The notes beneath the pieces are model-generated. The model worked only from the letters and a program-made list of their open reading frames with translations, was not told where the DNA came from and did not search any database. The translations under genes were made by a program, and so were the position numbers. From the NCBI RefSeq assembly GCF_000422265.1, contig NZ_AULL01000018.1, positions 92,057 to 156,056 of the forward strand: 64,000 nt of DNA. Reading direction: 5' to 3'. The DNA comes from Kaistella palustris DSM 21579 (GTDB lineage Bacteria > Bacteroidota > Bacteroidia > Flavobacteriales > Weeksellaceae). This document shows, piece after piece, positions 42,864-51,015 of the stretch. The first letter of the stretch is position 1. The number at the start of each line of letters is the position of its first letter.

Positions 42864-44599
42864 TGAAGAATCTTTTTGTTTTTTTTCTTTTTATCAGTGT
42901 CAATGTTTTTGCGCAGATCAACACCCAGCCCAATCAGGCGCTGGTAAAAGATCCTTATTTCAACGGACCAAAAAATGGCGGCGCTACCGAAAAAGTAAAA
43001 CTCATTCACTCGGATTTCTTTCAGAAAACTGCAGATAAATACGGCGGAAATCCTTATTTCTCCGGCAATGTACAGTTTGCGCATCAGGGTTCGGTGCTTA
43101 CTGCCGATGAGGTTATCTTTTATCAGGACCAGAACTTTGTAAAGGCAATTGGCAACGTGACACTGCAAAATGCCGACGGCTCGGTGATCACCTCGGGAGA
43201 AATGGAGTACGACGGAAATACGCAGAAAGGTATCGCCTGTAAAAAAGTCGTGCTGACCGATCCCGGACAAACCATACAAACCGAAACGCTCTATTACGAC
43301 CGCATTTCGAATAAAGCCTATTTCAATACCGGCGGAACGATCACCAAAGATGGTAACGTGATGTACACCAGATCCGCAACCTACGATCTGACGAGCCGAA
43401 TTATAGATTTTACCGGCAACGTAAAGATTGATAATCCGGAATATACTGTAGACGGTGTCAACATCATTCAGAACCAGAATACGAATACGGCGACCTTCAA
43501 CGGGCCGACAACCATTACGAATAAAAAAAATCCGGCCAATGTAATCTATACCGAAAAGGGGACATACAATATGAACTCCAAAGAAGTGTATTTGAAGAAG
43601 AACTCGCGCATCAATTACAACGGTAAAATCCTCACGGGCGATGACATGTACTTTAACCAGATCACGGGATTCGGCACGGCAAAAGGTAATGTAACACTCC
43701 GCGATCCGCAGGAAAAACGCTATATAAAAGGTGGCTACGGAGAAATATACGAGAAAAAGGATTCTGCCATGATGACCGAACGTCCGTATGCCGTGAAGAT
43801 CCTCGAAAAAGATTCAATGTATTTTTCCGCGCAGCGGATTTTGGCTTATCAGAAGCCGGGTGAAGCAGATCCTTTAAAGAAGAAAAGCTTTTTGCGCGCA
43901 TACCGCAAAGCCAGAATGTTCAAATCGAATATCCAGGTGCGTACTGATTCGCTGAGTTTTAATGAAACCGACGGCGTGATGCATCTCGACGGAAAACCCA
44001 TCGCCTGGAGTGGCGAGAAACAGGTAACAGGCGACAGGATCGAAGCATATTTCGATACCGAAAATGAATACATCGATTCGCTGCGCGTGATCGGCAATGC
44101 CTTCGCGATCTCAAAAGCTGATTCCCTGAATCTAAAAGATGAATTCAACCAGATCAAGGGAAAACTGATGACCGTTTATTACCAAAAGAACGAGATCAAC
44201 CTCGCCAAAGTAATCGGTAACGCTCAGGCGATCACGTACGCCGACGATCAAAATGAGAAAACAAAAGAAGTAGAAAGAATCGGCATCGCTTTATCTACTT
44301 GCGGCACGATCGAAGCAGAATTTGAGGAAAGAAGAGTCCAGATCATTTCCTGCAACATCGGCGCGAATACCGACATTTATCCCATGAGTCAGATCTCCCG
44401 GGAAAAGCGTTTTTTCCCCGATTTCAACTGGAATACCAAAGACCGGCTGCGGAAATGGGAAGATATTTTCCTCGACTCTCCGACGTATGAAGAAGTAAAG
44501 TACGAATCCGACGACACCCTGTACAATCAGGCGCAAAAAGCAATTGACGACGCAAAAGCCAAGGAGGAAGCGAAAAAGCCGAAACGCGTGCGGAAGTAA
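42863..44599 (+). CDS. OstA-like protein (LptA/LptD-related)
   Basis: A 578-residue exported protein. Signal peptide (LFVFFLFISVNVFAQ), then a long beta-rich region of LptA/OstA type with repeated units such as YFSGNVQFAHQGSVLTADEV, AIGNVTLQNADGSVITSGEMEY and DFTGNVKIDNPEY. Such proteins carry lipopolysaccharide through the periplasm; this is the large Bacteroidota form. A charged C-terminal tail (KAKEEAKKPKRVRK) follows. Coupled to the Fur-family gene by TAATG. A transport role is inferred from the family. Confidence 0.9.
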   Translation: MKNLFVFFLFISVNVFAQINTQPNQALVKDPYFNGPKNGGATEKVKLIHSDFFQKTADKYGGNPYFSGNVQFAHQGSVLTADEVIFYQDQNFVKAIGNVTLQNADGSVITSGEMEYDGNTQKGIACKKVVLTDPGQTIQTETLYYDRISNKAYFNTGGTITKDGNVMYTRSATYDLTSRIIDFTGNVKIDNPEYTVDGVNIIQNQNTNTATFNGPTTITNKKNPANVIYTEKGTYNMNSKEVYLKKNSRINYNGKILTGDDMYFNQITGFGTAKGNVTLRDPQEKRYIKGGYGEIYEKKDSAMMTERPYAVKILEKDSMYFSAQRILAYQKPGEADPLKKKSFLRAYRKARMFKSNIQVRTDSLSFNETDGVMHLDGKPIAWSGEKQVTGDRIEAYFDTENEYIDSLRVIGNAFAISKADSLNLKDEFNQIKGKLMTVYYQKNEINLAKVIGNAQAITYADDQNEKTKEVERIGIALSTCGTIEAEFEERRVQIISCNIGANTDIYPMSQISREKRFFPDFNWNTKDRLRKWEDIFLDSPTYEEVKYESDDTLYNQAQKAIDDAKAKEEAKKPKRVRK

Positions 44600-44631
44600 T
44601 TTTTTTTAAGGCGTCTGTATCCAATCATCGT

Positions 44632-44704
44632 TTATTCTGAGCCTGTCGAAGGATTCCCGCTTCCGCTGCGGCGGAGAGATCCACTCCGGTCGGGGCGCAG
44701 ATTC
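44632..44704. repeat. Intergenic repeat-like module
   Basis: TTATTCTGAGCCTGTCGAAGG followed by a GC-rich hairpin (TTCCGCTGCGGCGGA) and AGATCCACTCCGGTCGGGGCGCAGATT. The last part resembles GATTTCCACTCAGGGTGGGGCGCG near 866-893. It does not encode a recognisable protein. Confidence 0.5.
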
Positions 44705-44728
44705 AACAAATTAAAGTTCTATTTAAAA

Positions 44729-45904
44729 ATGCAAAACGATTTCTTTAAATATCAAGCTCAAACCACCCAAGTCGCCGCTGGTTTCGAAGTAGAAAAAGCC
44801 GCGGGAAGTTACATTTACGGCAAAGACGGCAAAAAATACCTCGATTTTGTGGCCGGTGTTTCGGCAAATACGTTGGGACATTCCCATCCGAAAATTGTAG
44901 AAGCTATAAAAACGCAGGCAGAAAAATATCTGCACGTAATGGTTTATGGCGAATACGCGCAGGAAATGCCCGTGAAACTTTGTAAACTTCTGGCAGATGC
45001 CACACCGGGAAATCTGGAAGTAACTTATTTGGTGAACTCCGGTGCAGAAGCTATCGACGGCAGTCTGAAACTGGCTAAAAGGTTCACGGGCCGGGAAGAA
45101 ATTATTTCTTTCCACAATTCTTATCACGGCAATACCCACGGCGCACTTTCGGTCTCCGGCAACGAATACCACAAGCGGGAATTCCGGCCGCTGCTGCCAT
45201 TGGTGGATTTTATTCATTTTAATGATGAGCGCGATCTCGAAAAGATCACCGAAAAAACCGCGTGCGTTTTGCTCGAAACCATTCAGGGTGCCGCCGGATT
45301 CATTCTGCCTGAAGAAAGTTATCTGAAAAAACTGAAAGCGCGCTGCGAAGAAGTTGGTGCGCTGCTGATCTTAGATGAGATCCAGCCGGGTTTTGGGCGG
45401 ACCGGGAAACTTTTCGCCTTCGAACATTATGGCATCGTGCCGGATATTTTAGTCATAGGAAAAGGAATGGGCGGCGGCGTTCCGGTGGGCGCTTTTATGA
45501 GTTCTGCTGAGATCATGCACTCACTTTCGCACTCGCCAAAACTGGGCCATATCACTACTTTTGGCGGCAATCCGCTGATTGCTGCAGCCAGTTACGCTAC
45601 ACTGCACGAGGTTTTGGAAAGTGGCTTGATGGACGTGGTTGCAGAAAAAGAAAACCTGTTCCGTGAATTATTGGTTCACCCCAAAATTAAAAACATCAAC
45701 GGAAAAGGCCTGATGCTGGCCGTAAACCTCGGGTCACCTGAATACACGCTGGACGTAGCAAAGCGATGTATGGAAAAAGGTCTGGTTGTTTTTTGGCAGC
45801 TCTACAGAAATGAATATCTGCGTATATCGCCACCGCTGACTTTAACTTTTGATGAAATCCGCGAGGGTTGCGCAATCATTCTTGAAGTGCTGAACGAGGC
45901 TTAA
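44729..45904 (+). CDS. Class III PLP-dependent aminotransferase (ornithine/acetylornithine type)
   Basis: A 391-residue aminotransferase of the class III fold. Visible are YLVNSGAEAIDGSLKLAKRFTGR, SYHGNTHGALS, the PLP-aspartate LILDEIQPGFGRTGKLFAFEHYG, and the Schiff-base lysine in ILVIGKGMGGGVPVGAF. Such enzymes transfer amino groups from omega-amino acids. The substrate is unresolved between aspartate-type, ornithine-type and other omega-amino acids. Single gene bounded by two intergenic repeat modules. Confidence 0.9.
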   Translation: MQNDFFKYQAQTTQVAAGFEVEKAAGSYIYGKDGKKYLDFVAGVSANTLGHSHPKIVEAIKTQAEKYLHVMVYGEYAQEMPVKLCKLLADATPGNLEVTYLVNSGAEAIDGSLKLAKRFTGREEIISFHNSYHGNTHGALSVSGNEYHKREFRPLLPLVDFIHFNDERDLEKITEKTACVLLETIQGAAGFILPEESYLKKLKARCEEVGALLILDEIQPGFGRTGKLFAFEHYGIVPDILVIGKGMGGGVPVGAFMSSAEIMHSLSHSPKLGHITTFGGNPLIAAASYATLHEVLESGLMDVVAEKENLFRELLVHPKIKNINGKGLMLAVNLGSPEYTLDVAKRCMEKGLVVFWQLYRNEYLRISPPLTLTFDEIREGCAIILEVLNEA

Positions 45905-45939
45905 AGATCTTCGGAAAACAAACTACTTTTTCTTTTAGC

Positions 45940-46060
45940 CCGGATGGGAACGGCATCCCCCGATGATAAAAATCATGCCGGTGCCGGCGAAGTTTGCGGA
46001 TCGGGGATATAGTGGACAGCCGGCACGGTTTTCGGGAAAAAACAGACCCTGGTGCTCCAA
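45940..46060. repeat. Intergenic repeat module (AGCCCGGATGGGAACGGCATCC type)
   Basis: AGCCCGGATGGGAACGGCATCC at the left and GGGGATATAGTGGACAGCCGG at the right frame a stretch with the hairpin GCCGGTGCCGGC. I recognise this layout (AGCCC...GGxATCC, central hairpin, GGATA...GGA-AGC) from intergenic regions of many Flavobacteriia. It contains no credible ORF. Confidence 0.6.
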
Positions 46061-46146
46061 ATACAGCCCGTACTTTTCGCTCTATAATTTTGTGTATATC
46101 AGAAATTAATTTATATATTGCGGCACATTAAAAATTAGGTAGCGAT

Positions 46147-46533
46147 ATGGCGAAAACGAAAGTGCAATACGAATTTCCAATGCACTGTCAGTCGGAGATT
46201 TTATACGAATACATGGCAAGTGCAGAAGGACTTTCTGAATGGTTTGCCGACGAGGTGACAGAGAAAGGCGACGATTTTTTCTTCAGCTGGAGCAATGGGC
46301 CGGAAGAAAAAGCCACGCTGATCCGCTACAAGCCCGAAAGCTTCGTGCGTTTTCGTTGGGAAGAAGATGAAGGTACCAAAAATTTCTTCGAAATGACCAT
46401 CGTGATTGATGATATCACCGATGATCTGGCGCTGAATATCACCGATTTTTGTGACGCCGGTGACGAAGATGAAAACCAGCTCTACTGGGAAAATCTGATC
46501 GAAAATCTGCGCATCAAACTTGGTGCAGCCTAA
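46147..46533 (+). CDS. START-like (SRPBCC/AHSA1) domain protein
   Basis: A 128-residue protein consisting of one helix-grip domain. It begins AKTKVQYEFPMHCQSEILYEYM and continues EGLSEWFADEVTEKGDDFFFSW and FVRFRWEED, the AHSA1/START-like pattern seen in Bacteroidota. It presumably binds a small hydrophobic ligand, but this is inferred from the fold. Acidic overall, no signal peptide. Ends at a hairpin terminator. Confidence 0.88.
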   Translation: MAKTKVQYEFPMHCQSEILYEYMASAEGLSEWFADEVTEKGDDFFFSWSNGPEEKATLIRYKPESFVRFRWEEDEGTKNFFEMTIVIDDITDDLALNITDFCDAGDEDENQLYWENLIENLRIKLGAA

Positions 46534-46558
46534 TTTTAATTGAAGACCAACTTATATG

Positions 46559-46587
46559 ATGAACGATTTTTCGTTCATTATTTTTTT
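46559..46587 (+). terminator. Terminator after the START-like gene
   Basis: ATGAACGA and TCGTTCAT form an 8-bp stem with TTTT loop and a T-rich tail. Confidence 0.85.
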
Positions 46588-46607
46588 AAATACTAATTCG
46601 GTTTGTT

Positions 46608-47414
46608 TTGAACACTGTTTCTTATTTTTCGGACGATACAACTATACAAAACCGCGCGTTTCTGGCCGGCGATTCCGTAAAGGTTTTTTTCTTTGTGCGC
46701 AACTCGCAGCTTATAATGGATGAGGAATGCTATTTTTTTCTGATGGCCTCGATGCGGAAGCTGCGCATGCAGATTTCGCTCACCTACACGCTGGAATTCT
46801 TCCGGGATCTTTTTCAGAAAGAAGTGCTGGCGCATGACGTACGCAATGGCATCATTCATCTTATGGCGTACCGTAATTCTGATGTTAGACCTTTGGAAAA
46901 AGCTGCCGTGGCCTTTTACTTTAAAGTCGAAAAAACTGAGGATGTGCTGAAGATCCGCAGCAGCATTGAAGTTGACCTCATAAAGGAAGTAAATGTAAAC
47001 CGGAATTTCCTGAGTTCGATCCGGACACCATCTGCAGAGAATATTTATGCAGAAATTTATGCTGCCGAAAATGAGCTGGATGATGTGATTTTCCTGAATC
47101 CTGAAAAACGTATTGCACGCAGTATTTATGGTAATTATCTTTTCCTGGAAGGTAATATCATCAAAATACCGAAACAGTCGGAAGGTGCATACATCTCGCC
47201 GCTAATGGAAAATTTCGTGACCTTTCTTCACAAAAATGCACTGGCCGAAATTCAGGAAAGTGAAATGATCGCCTTCGAGTCGCAAAAAGCCGAAGAAATT
47301 CTGATGATCTCTGATGAAAAAGGCATATTTACAGTGCGGCAGATCCGAAAGAAAACTTTTGATAACACAACATTTACGGACCTTGTCGCAAAATGGCGCG
47401 CCAGTTTCCTGTAA
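46608..47414 (+). CDS. Class IV aminotransferase-like protein, probably catalytically inactive
   Basis: A 268-residue protein with the class IV (branched-chain/ADCL) fold, recognised from FLMASMRKLRMQISL, NRNFLSSIRTPSAEN, DVIFLNPEKRIARSIYGNYLFLEG and EEILMISDEKGIFTVRQIRKKTF. The PLP-binding lysine expected in the FLSS-L-K-T segment is Arg139. The usual Glu of VFET and of the E-x-x-x-G-N-L-F segment are also missing. It may be a pseudoenzyme with a retained role or a decaying gene. The start is TTG at 46608; no ATG lies nearby in frame. It overlaps no neighbour. Confidence 0.75.
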   Translation: MNTVSYFSDDTTIQNRAFLAGDSVKVFFFVRNSQLIMDEECYFFLMASMRKLRMQISLTYTLEFFRDLFQKEVLAHDVRNGIIHLMAYRNSDVRPLEKAAVAFYFKVEKTEDVLKIRSSIEVDLIKEVNVNRNFLSSIRTPSAENIYAEIYAAENELDDVIFLNPEKRIARSIYGNYLFLEGNIIKIPKQSEGAYISPLMENFVTFLHKNALAEIQESEMIAFESQKAEEILMISDEKGIFTVRQIRKKTFDNTTFTDLVAKWRASFL

Positions 47415-47422
47415 AAATTGAC

Positions 47423-47462
47423 AAACCCGGGAAACAACCTTTTCAGGTCCTTTACCGGGTTT
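47423..47462. terminator. Possible terminator between convergent genes
   Basis: AAACCCGG and CCGGGTTT form an 8-bp stem with a 24-base loop. The T-run is weak. Confidence 0.4.
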
Positions 47463-47543
47463 AGTTTGAGGGCAATTCTACAGATATAACGCCGCGTTGA
47501 TTTTAAAATTATACGGCAGAATATTAAAGTTTTGTTAAAGTCT

Positions 47544-48092
47544 TCAGTTCATTGAAATGTCTTCCGGCGCATTGGCCCACAGCAGGAATTCACCGCCCAG
47601 ATTCTGCATGATACTTTTCCACAAAGTCTGATCATTGGGCAAAGTGTAATCTAAAGTATCCACATCAACCACCGTCCACATTTTACGGCTGATCTCGCTT
47701 TCGAGCTGCTGTGCACCCCACCCGGAGTAGCCTGAAAACACCTTGATCTCGCCTAAGGAGATTTGCTCTTCGATCAGGCCCGAAACTACATTTTCAATAT
47801 CATCGGTGAGGTAAAATTTATCATTGATCTCCGAATAATTTTCGGTGACTTTTGCGCCTTTGTTGATGAAGAATATCTTGTCGTTCTCAACCGGGCCGCC
47901 TTCATACACATCGACCGCAAATCCAAAAATATGAAAGAGTCTGCTGCTTAATTTTGCGTTTTTCTTGTTGAGAATAAGTCCGAAAGTGCCGTTCGCATTA
48001 TGATCGATGATGAGCACTACAGAACGGGAAAATATATCGCCCGAAATATCAGGAGTGGAAATTAAAATTTTACCTTTGTAAGAATTGTTCAT
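47544..48092 (-). CDS. YqgE/AlgH family protein
   Basis: A 182-residue protein of the YqgE/AlgH family. Diagnostic segments are GKILISTPDISGDIFSRSVVLIIDHNANGTFGLILNK, YEGGPVENDKIFFI and SGYSGWGAQQLESEI. The fold is known but the function is not; AlgH affects alginate regulation in Pseudomonas. It is divergent from pdxH with a 51-base gap. A TATATTTG box on the minus strand at 48126-48133 lies 33 bases upstream. Confidence 0.95.
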   Translation of the reverse strand: MNNSYKGKILISTPDISGDIFSRSVVLIIDHNANGTFGLILNKKNAKLSSRLFHIFGFAVDVYEGGPVENDKIFFINKGAKVTENYSEINDKFYLTDDIENVVSGLIEEQISLGEIKVFSGYSGWGAQQLESEISRKMWTVVDVDTLDYTLPNDQTLWKSIMQNLGGEFLLWANAPEDISMN

Positions 48093-48125
48093 CTGAAATG
48101 TAGGGTCAAATAAAAAACCTTAAAT

Positions 48126-48133
48126 CAAATATA
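48126..48133 (-). promoter_or_regulatory. -7 box (TATATTTG) of the yqgE-like gene
   Basis: Minus-strand TATATTTG matches TAnnTTTG, 33 bases before the ATG at 48092. Confidence 0.45.
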
Positions 48134-48143
48134 AAAAAAATTC

Positions 48144-48788
48144 ATGGAAAACCTGCATGACAAAAGAAAAGTTTACAACAAGGCCGAACTTCTTGAAAGT
48201 CAGATAAAAGAAAATCCGCTGGAACAGTTTCGGGACTGGTTTATGGAAGCCGATGAAAATCCTGCTATTTCCGAGGCCAATGCCATGGCGGTTTCGACCC
48301 TGGAAAATGATGGTTGTCCGCGCACAAGAATCGTTTTACTGAAAGCGTATACCTATGAAGGTTTTATATTTTACACCAACTACGACAGCAGAAAGGGCCG
48401 CGCACTTGAGGAAACGCACAAAGCTTGTCTGCACTTTTTCTGGCCCGGTATGGAGCGCCAGATCACCATTAAAGCAAATGTAGAAAAGGTCGCTGCAAAC
48501 CTGAGCGACGGCTATTTTCATTCGCGCCCAAAAGGCAGCCAGCTCGGCGCCGTTGTTTCGCCGCAAAGTTCCGTTATTCCGGACCGCAATTTCCTGGAAG
48601 TGCGCTTAAAAAATTTGGAGGAAGAATATAAAGATACTGAAGTGCCAAGACCGCAAAACTGGGGCGGTTATATTGCAAAACCTTACGAAATTGAATTTTG
48701 GCAAGGTAGGCCAAACCGCCTGCACGACAGGATCATATATGAACTGCAGCCGGATTTCAACTGGCAGATCGCAAGATTGGCACCGTAA
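48144..48788 (+). CDS. pdxH: Pyridoxamine 5'-phosphate oxidase
   Basis: FMN-dependent oxidase making pyridoxal 5'-phosphate from PNP or PMP. The 214-residue protein has NAMAVSTLENDGCPRTRIVLLK, FYTNYDSRKGRALEE, HSRPKGSQLGAVVSPQS and the C-terminal WGGYIAKPYEIEFWQGRPNRLHDR, all conserved PdxH elements. Length is normal. It supplies the cofactor for enzymes such as the class III aminotransferase nearby. Confidence 0.97.
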   Translation: MENLHDKRKVYNKAELLESQIKENPLEQFRDWFMEADENPAISEANAMAVSTLENDGCPRTRIVLLKAYTYEGFIFYTNYDSRKGRALEETHKACLHFFWPGMERQITIKANVEKVAANLSDGYFHSRPKGSQLGAVVSPQSSVIPDRNFLEVRLKNLEEEYKDTEVPRPQNWGGYIAKPYEIEFWQGRPNRLHDRIIYELQPDFNWQIARLAP

Positions 48789-48814
48789 TATTTTATGAAA
48801 GATCAGCCATAAAA

Positions 48815-48838
48815 AAAACCTCATATCGATGAGGTTTT
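48815..48838. terminator. Bidirectional terminator pdxH / HU
   Basis: AAAACCTCAT and ATGAGGTTTT pair perfectly around ATCG, with an A-run before and T-rich sequence after, between convergent genes. Confidence 0.88.
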
Positions 48839-48857
48839 AGTTTTTATAATCAGGAGA

Positions 48858-49148
48858 TTATTTTTTCTTTCCACCCATTACAGCTCCCGCTAAATCAGCA
48901 CCAGCTTTAAATTTCGCCACTTTCTTGGCAGCAATCTTGATTGGTTTTTTCGTTGCAGGGTTAATGCCCTGTCTTGCAGCTCTGTCGGCTACGGAGAATG
49001 TGCCAAAACCTACCAAAGACACTTTACCGTCTTTTTGTTGCAAGGTAGAAGTTACATTAGAGATAAATGATTCCAAAGCAGCTTTTGCAGCAACTTTTGT
49101 GATGCTCGCATCTTTAGCGATAGCGTCGATTAATTCAGACTTGTTCAT
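48858..49148 (-). CDS. HU family DNA-binding protein
   Basis: A 96-residue histone-like protein. MNKSELIDAIAKDASITKVAAKAALESF, the GKVSLVGFGTFSV turn, and ARQGINPATKKPIKIAAKKVAKFKAG (the DNA-binding arm with NPATK) mark HU. The lysine-rich end (VMGGKKK) is usual in Flavobacteriia. It has its own -7 box upstream. Confidence 0.95.
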   Translation of the reverse strand: MNKSELIDAIAKDASITKVAAKAALESFISNVTSTLQQKDGKVSLVGFGTFSVADRAARQGINPATKKPIKIAAKKVAKFKAGADLAGAVMGGKKK

Positions 49149-49184
49149 AATGATTATGTGTTAAGGTTAGTTCTATTACTAAAG

Positions 49185-49192
49185 CAAATATA
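49185..49192 (-). promoter_or_regulatory. -7 box (TATATTTG) of HU
   Basis: Minus-strand TATATTTG matches TAnnTTTG, 36 bases before the HU ATG. Confidence 0.55.
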
Positions 49193-49514
49193 AAACATTT
49201 TTCATATTATGCAAATTTTTTAGAATAATTTAATAAAACCTCATTCAAATTCAAATATTAACAGAAAATTTCAATTTTTAAATTTTACAGATTATCGCTG
49301 TTTGCGGGATACTTAAAATGCAAAAGTCCTTTTGCCAGACGCACTTCTTGGCAATCGCTCAACCACAGATTTAAATTATGAATAATTTAATTTGAAACCT
49401 TAAAATCTTCAGCCAATTAAATCTCTGAATCAACTGAAATTCAAGCCTGTAAAGATTTGGGAAGACGCATAGAAGCACTGGGATTTTTTTGGGTTATTTC
49501 TTAATTAAAATAAT
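49193..49514. other. A/T-rich intergenic stretch without recognisable features
   Basis: Between the HU promoter and the panD promoter. No credible ORF, hairpin terminator or RNA gene was seen here. A regulatory role cannot be excluded. Confidence 0.5.
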
Positions 49515-49522
49515 TAAATTTG
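49515..49522 (+). promoter_or_regulatory. -7 box (TAAATTTG) 4 bases before the panD ATG
   Basis: TAAATTTG ends at 49522 and ATG starts at 49527. This predicts a leaderless or nearly leaderless panD transcript. Confidence 0.55.
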
Positions 49523-49526
49523 CGCC

Positions 49527-49877
49527 ATGCTAATTGAAGTCTTTAAATCCAAAATTCACCGCGTACGGGTCACAGAGTCAGATCTTAACTATATCGGCAG
49601 CATCACGATCGACGAAGATCTGCTTGAGGCTTCGGGGATCGTGGTGGGCGAGCGGGTATATATTGTGAATGTAAATAATGGTGAGCGGTTCGATACTTAC
49701 GCGATCAAGGGAAAACGAAAATCCGGCGAAATCTGCCTGAACGGTCCTGCGGCACGGCGCGTGCAGAAAGACGACATCATCATCATCATGGCTTATGCAC
49801 ACATGACACCGGAAGAAGCAAAAAGTTTTCAGCCAAGGATCATATTTCCTGATGAAAAAACCAATCTGCTTACCTAA
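49527..49877 (+). CDS. panD: Aspartate 1-decarboxylase
   Basis: Pyruvoyl enzyme making beta-alanine for pantothenate and coenzyme A. The 116-residue proenzyme has the self-cleavage site Gly24-Ser25 in NYIGSITID, and [16 protein letters not shown] [21 protein letters not shown] with the substrate-binding residues. Length is normal. It is followed by the flippase-like gene after 20 bases, likely in one transcript. Confidence 0.97.
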   Translation: MLIEVFKSKIHRVRVTESDLNYIGSITIDEDLLEASGIVVGERVYIVNVNNGERFDTYAIKGKRKSGEICLNGPAARRVQKDDIIIIMAYAHMTPEEAKSFQPRIIFPDEKTNLLT

Positions 49878-49897
49878 TTTCTGAAAACAGCTTCGTT

Positions 49898-50956
49898 TTG
49901 GAAGAAAGCAAAAAATCCAATCCTTATAAATCAATCCTCACCACGGTAGTTTCCATCGCTATTGCGGCACTTTTTATGTGGTGGGCGCTCAAGGGAATTG
50001 AGGTTAAAAAGATCGCCGGCTATTTTGAGAAAGCCAATTATATGTGGGTTTTTGCTGCGGCACTTTTTGGCTTGGCGGCTTATTACTTCCGCGCGGTGCG
50101 CTGGAATTTGCTGCTGGAACCCATGGGTTACAAAATATCAAATTCAAATGCTTTCTGGACTATTTCTTTTGGATATTTAATGAACCTTACGATTCCGCGG
50201 AGTGGCGAGCTAGCAAGGTCTACAGCCCTTTTCGGCGTAGAAAAAGTTCCGGTGGAAAAAAGCTTCGGCACAATTATCCTGGAGCGGGTAGTGGACCTGA
50301 TCTGCATGGTCGGTTTTCTCGGGCTCACACTGCTGTTTAAATATGAAGCAATACTTTCTTTTTATCGTGCCGTGACTGCGGAAAAAAGCAAGACTGCCGA
50401 ATCCCACAGCAATTCGCCAATCTATATAGCCATTGCAGCTGTTGTTTTGCTGCTATTCCTTTTTTTTGTTTTCCGTAAAAAACTTGAGCAGTTGAGTCTG
50501 TACAAAAAAGTGCTGGACTTCGCGAAAGGCATTCTGCATGGCCTGACTTCTATATTTAAACTGAAACAGAAAGGTAAATTTGTTCTGCTTTCGCTGGCGA
50601 TTTGGATCTCTTACTATTTGGCAGCGTATCTCGTTTGTTTCGCTTTGCCGGAGACCTCGGATCTTACATTTGCCGACGGTTTTTTTATTATCGTGGTGGG
50701 AACGCTCGGCATGATGGTTCCCGCTTCGGGCGGCATCGGTGCTTTTCATTTCGCGCTGAAACTCGGAATGACCGCGCTTTTCCTCTCAATGGGAAAAAGT
50801 GCTGAAGCCGGTGCCGAAGCTGGGCTTGCCTATGCTTTTATTTCGCATACCATGCAGCTTGTGCTGATGATCGTTTTCGGTATGATATCGATTCCGGTCC
50901 TGGCTAAAGCGCGTCTGGCGCTCAGCAAAAGACAAAAAGAAAACGCCGGCATATAA
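49898..50956 (+). CDS. Flippase-like / LPG synthase transmembrane domain protein (UPF0104)
   Basis: A 352-residue protein with about eight membrane helices. SFGYLMNLTIPRSGELARSTAL and the late GTLGMMVPASGGIGAFHFAL are the conserved segments of the lysylphosphatidylglycerol-synthase transmembrane family (YbhN/AglD-type), thought to flip or scan lipids. There is no catalytic LPG domain. The start is TTG at 49898, giving the expected MEESKK opening. Its substrate is unknown. Confidence 0.88.
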   Translation: MEESKKSNPYKSILTTVVSIAIAALFMWWALKGIEVKKIAGYFEKANYMWVFAAALFGLAAYYFRAVRWNLLLEPMGYKISNSNAFWTISFGYLMNLTIPRSGELARSTALFGVEKVPVEKSFGTIILERVVDLICMVGFLGLTLLFKYEAILSFYRAVTAEKSKTAESHSNSPIYIAIAAVVLLLFLFFVFRKKLEQLSLYKKVLDFAKGILHGLTSIFKLKQKGKFVLLSLAIWISYYLAAYLVCFALPETSDLTFADGFFIIVVGTLGMMVPASGGIGAFHFALKLGMTALFLSMGKSAEAGAEAGLAYAFISHTMQLVLMIVFGMISIPVLAKARLALSKRQKENAGI

Positions 50957-50973
50957 AACACCGGCGCTCATTT
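50943..50973 (+). terminator. Terminator overlapping the end of the flippase-like gene
   Basis: CGCCGG and CCGGCG pair across the stop codon region, followed by a short T-rich run. The stem begins inside the coding sequence. Confidence 0.6.
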
Positions 50974-51015
50974 TCTTACAGTTTCCTGTTATCTTATTCT
51001 GCAGTTTTAGGCATT

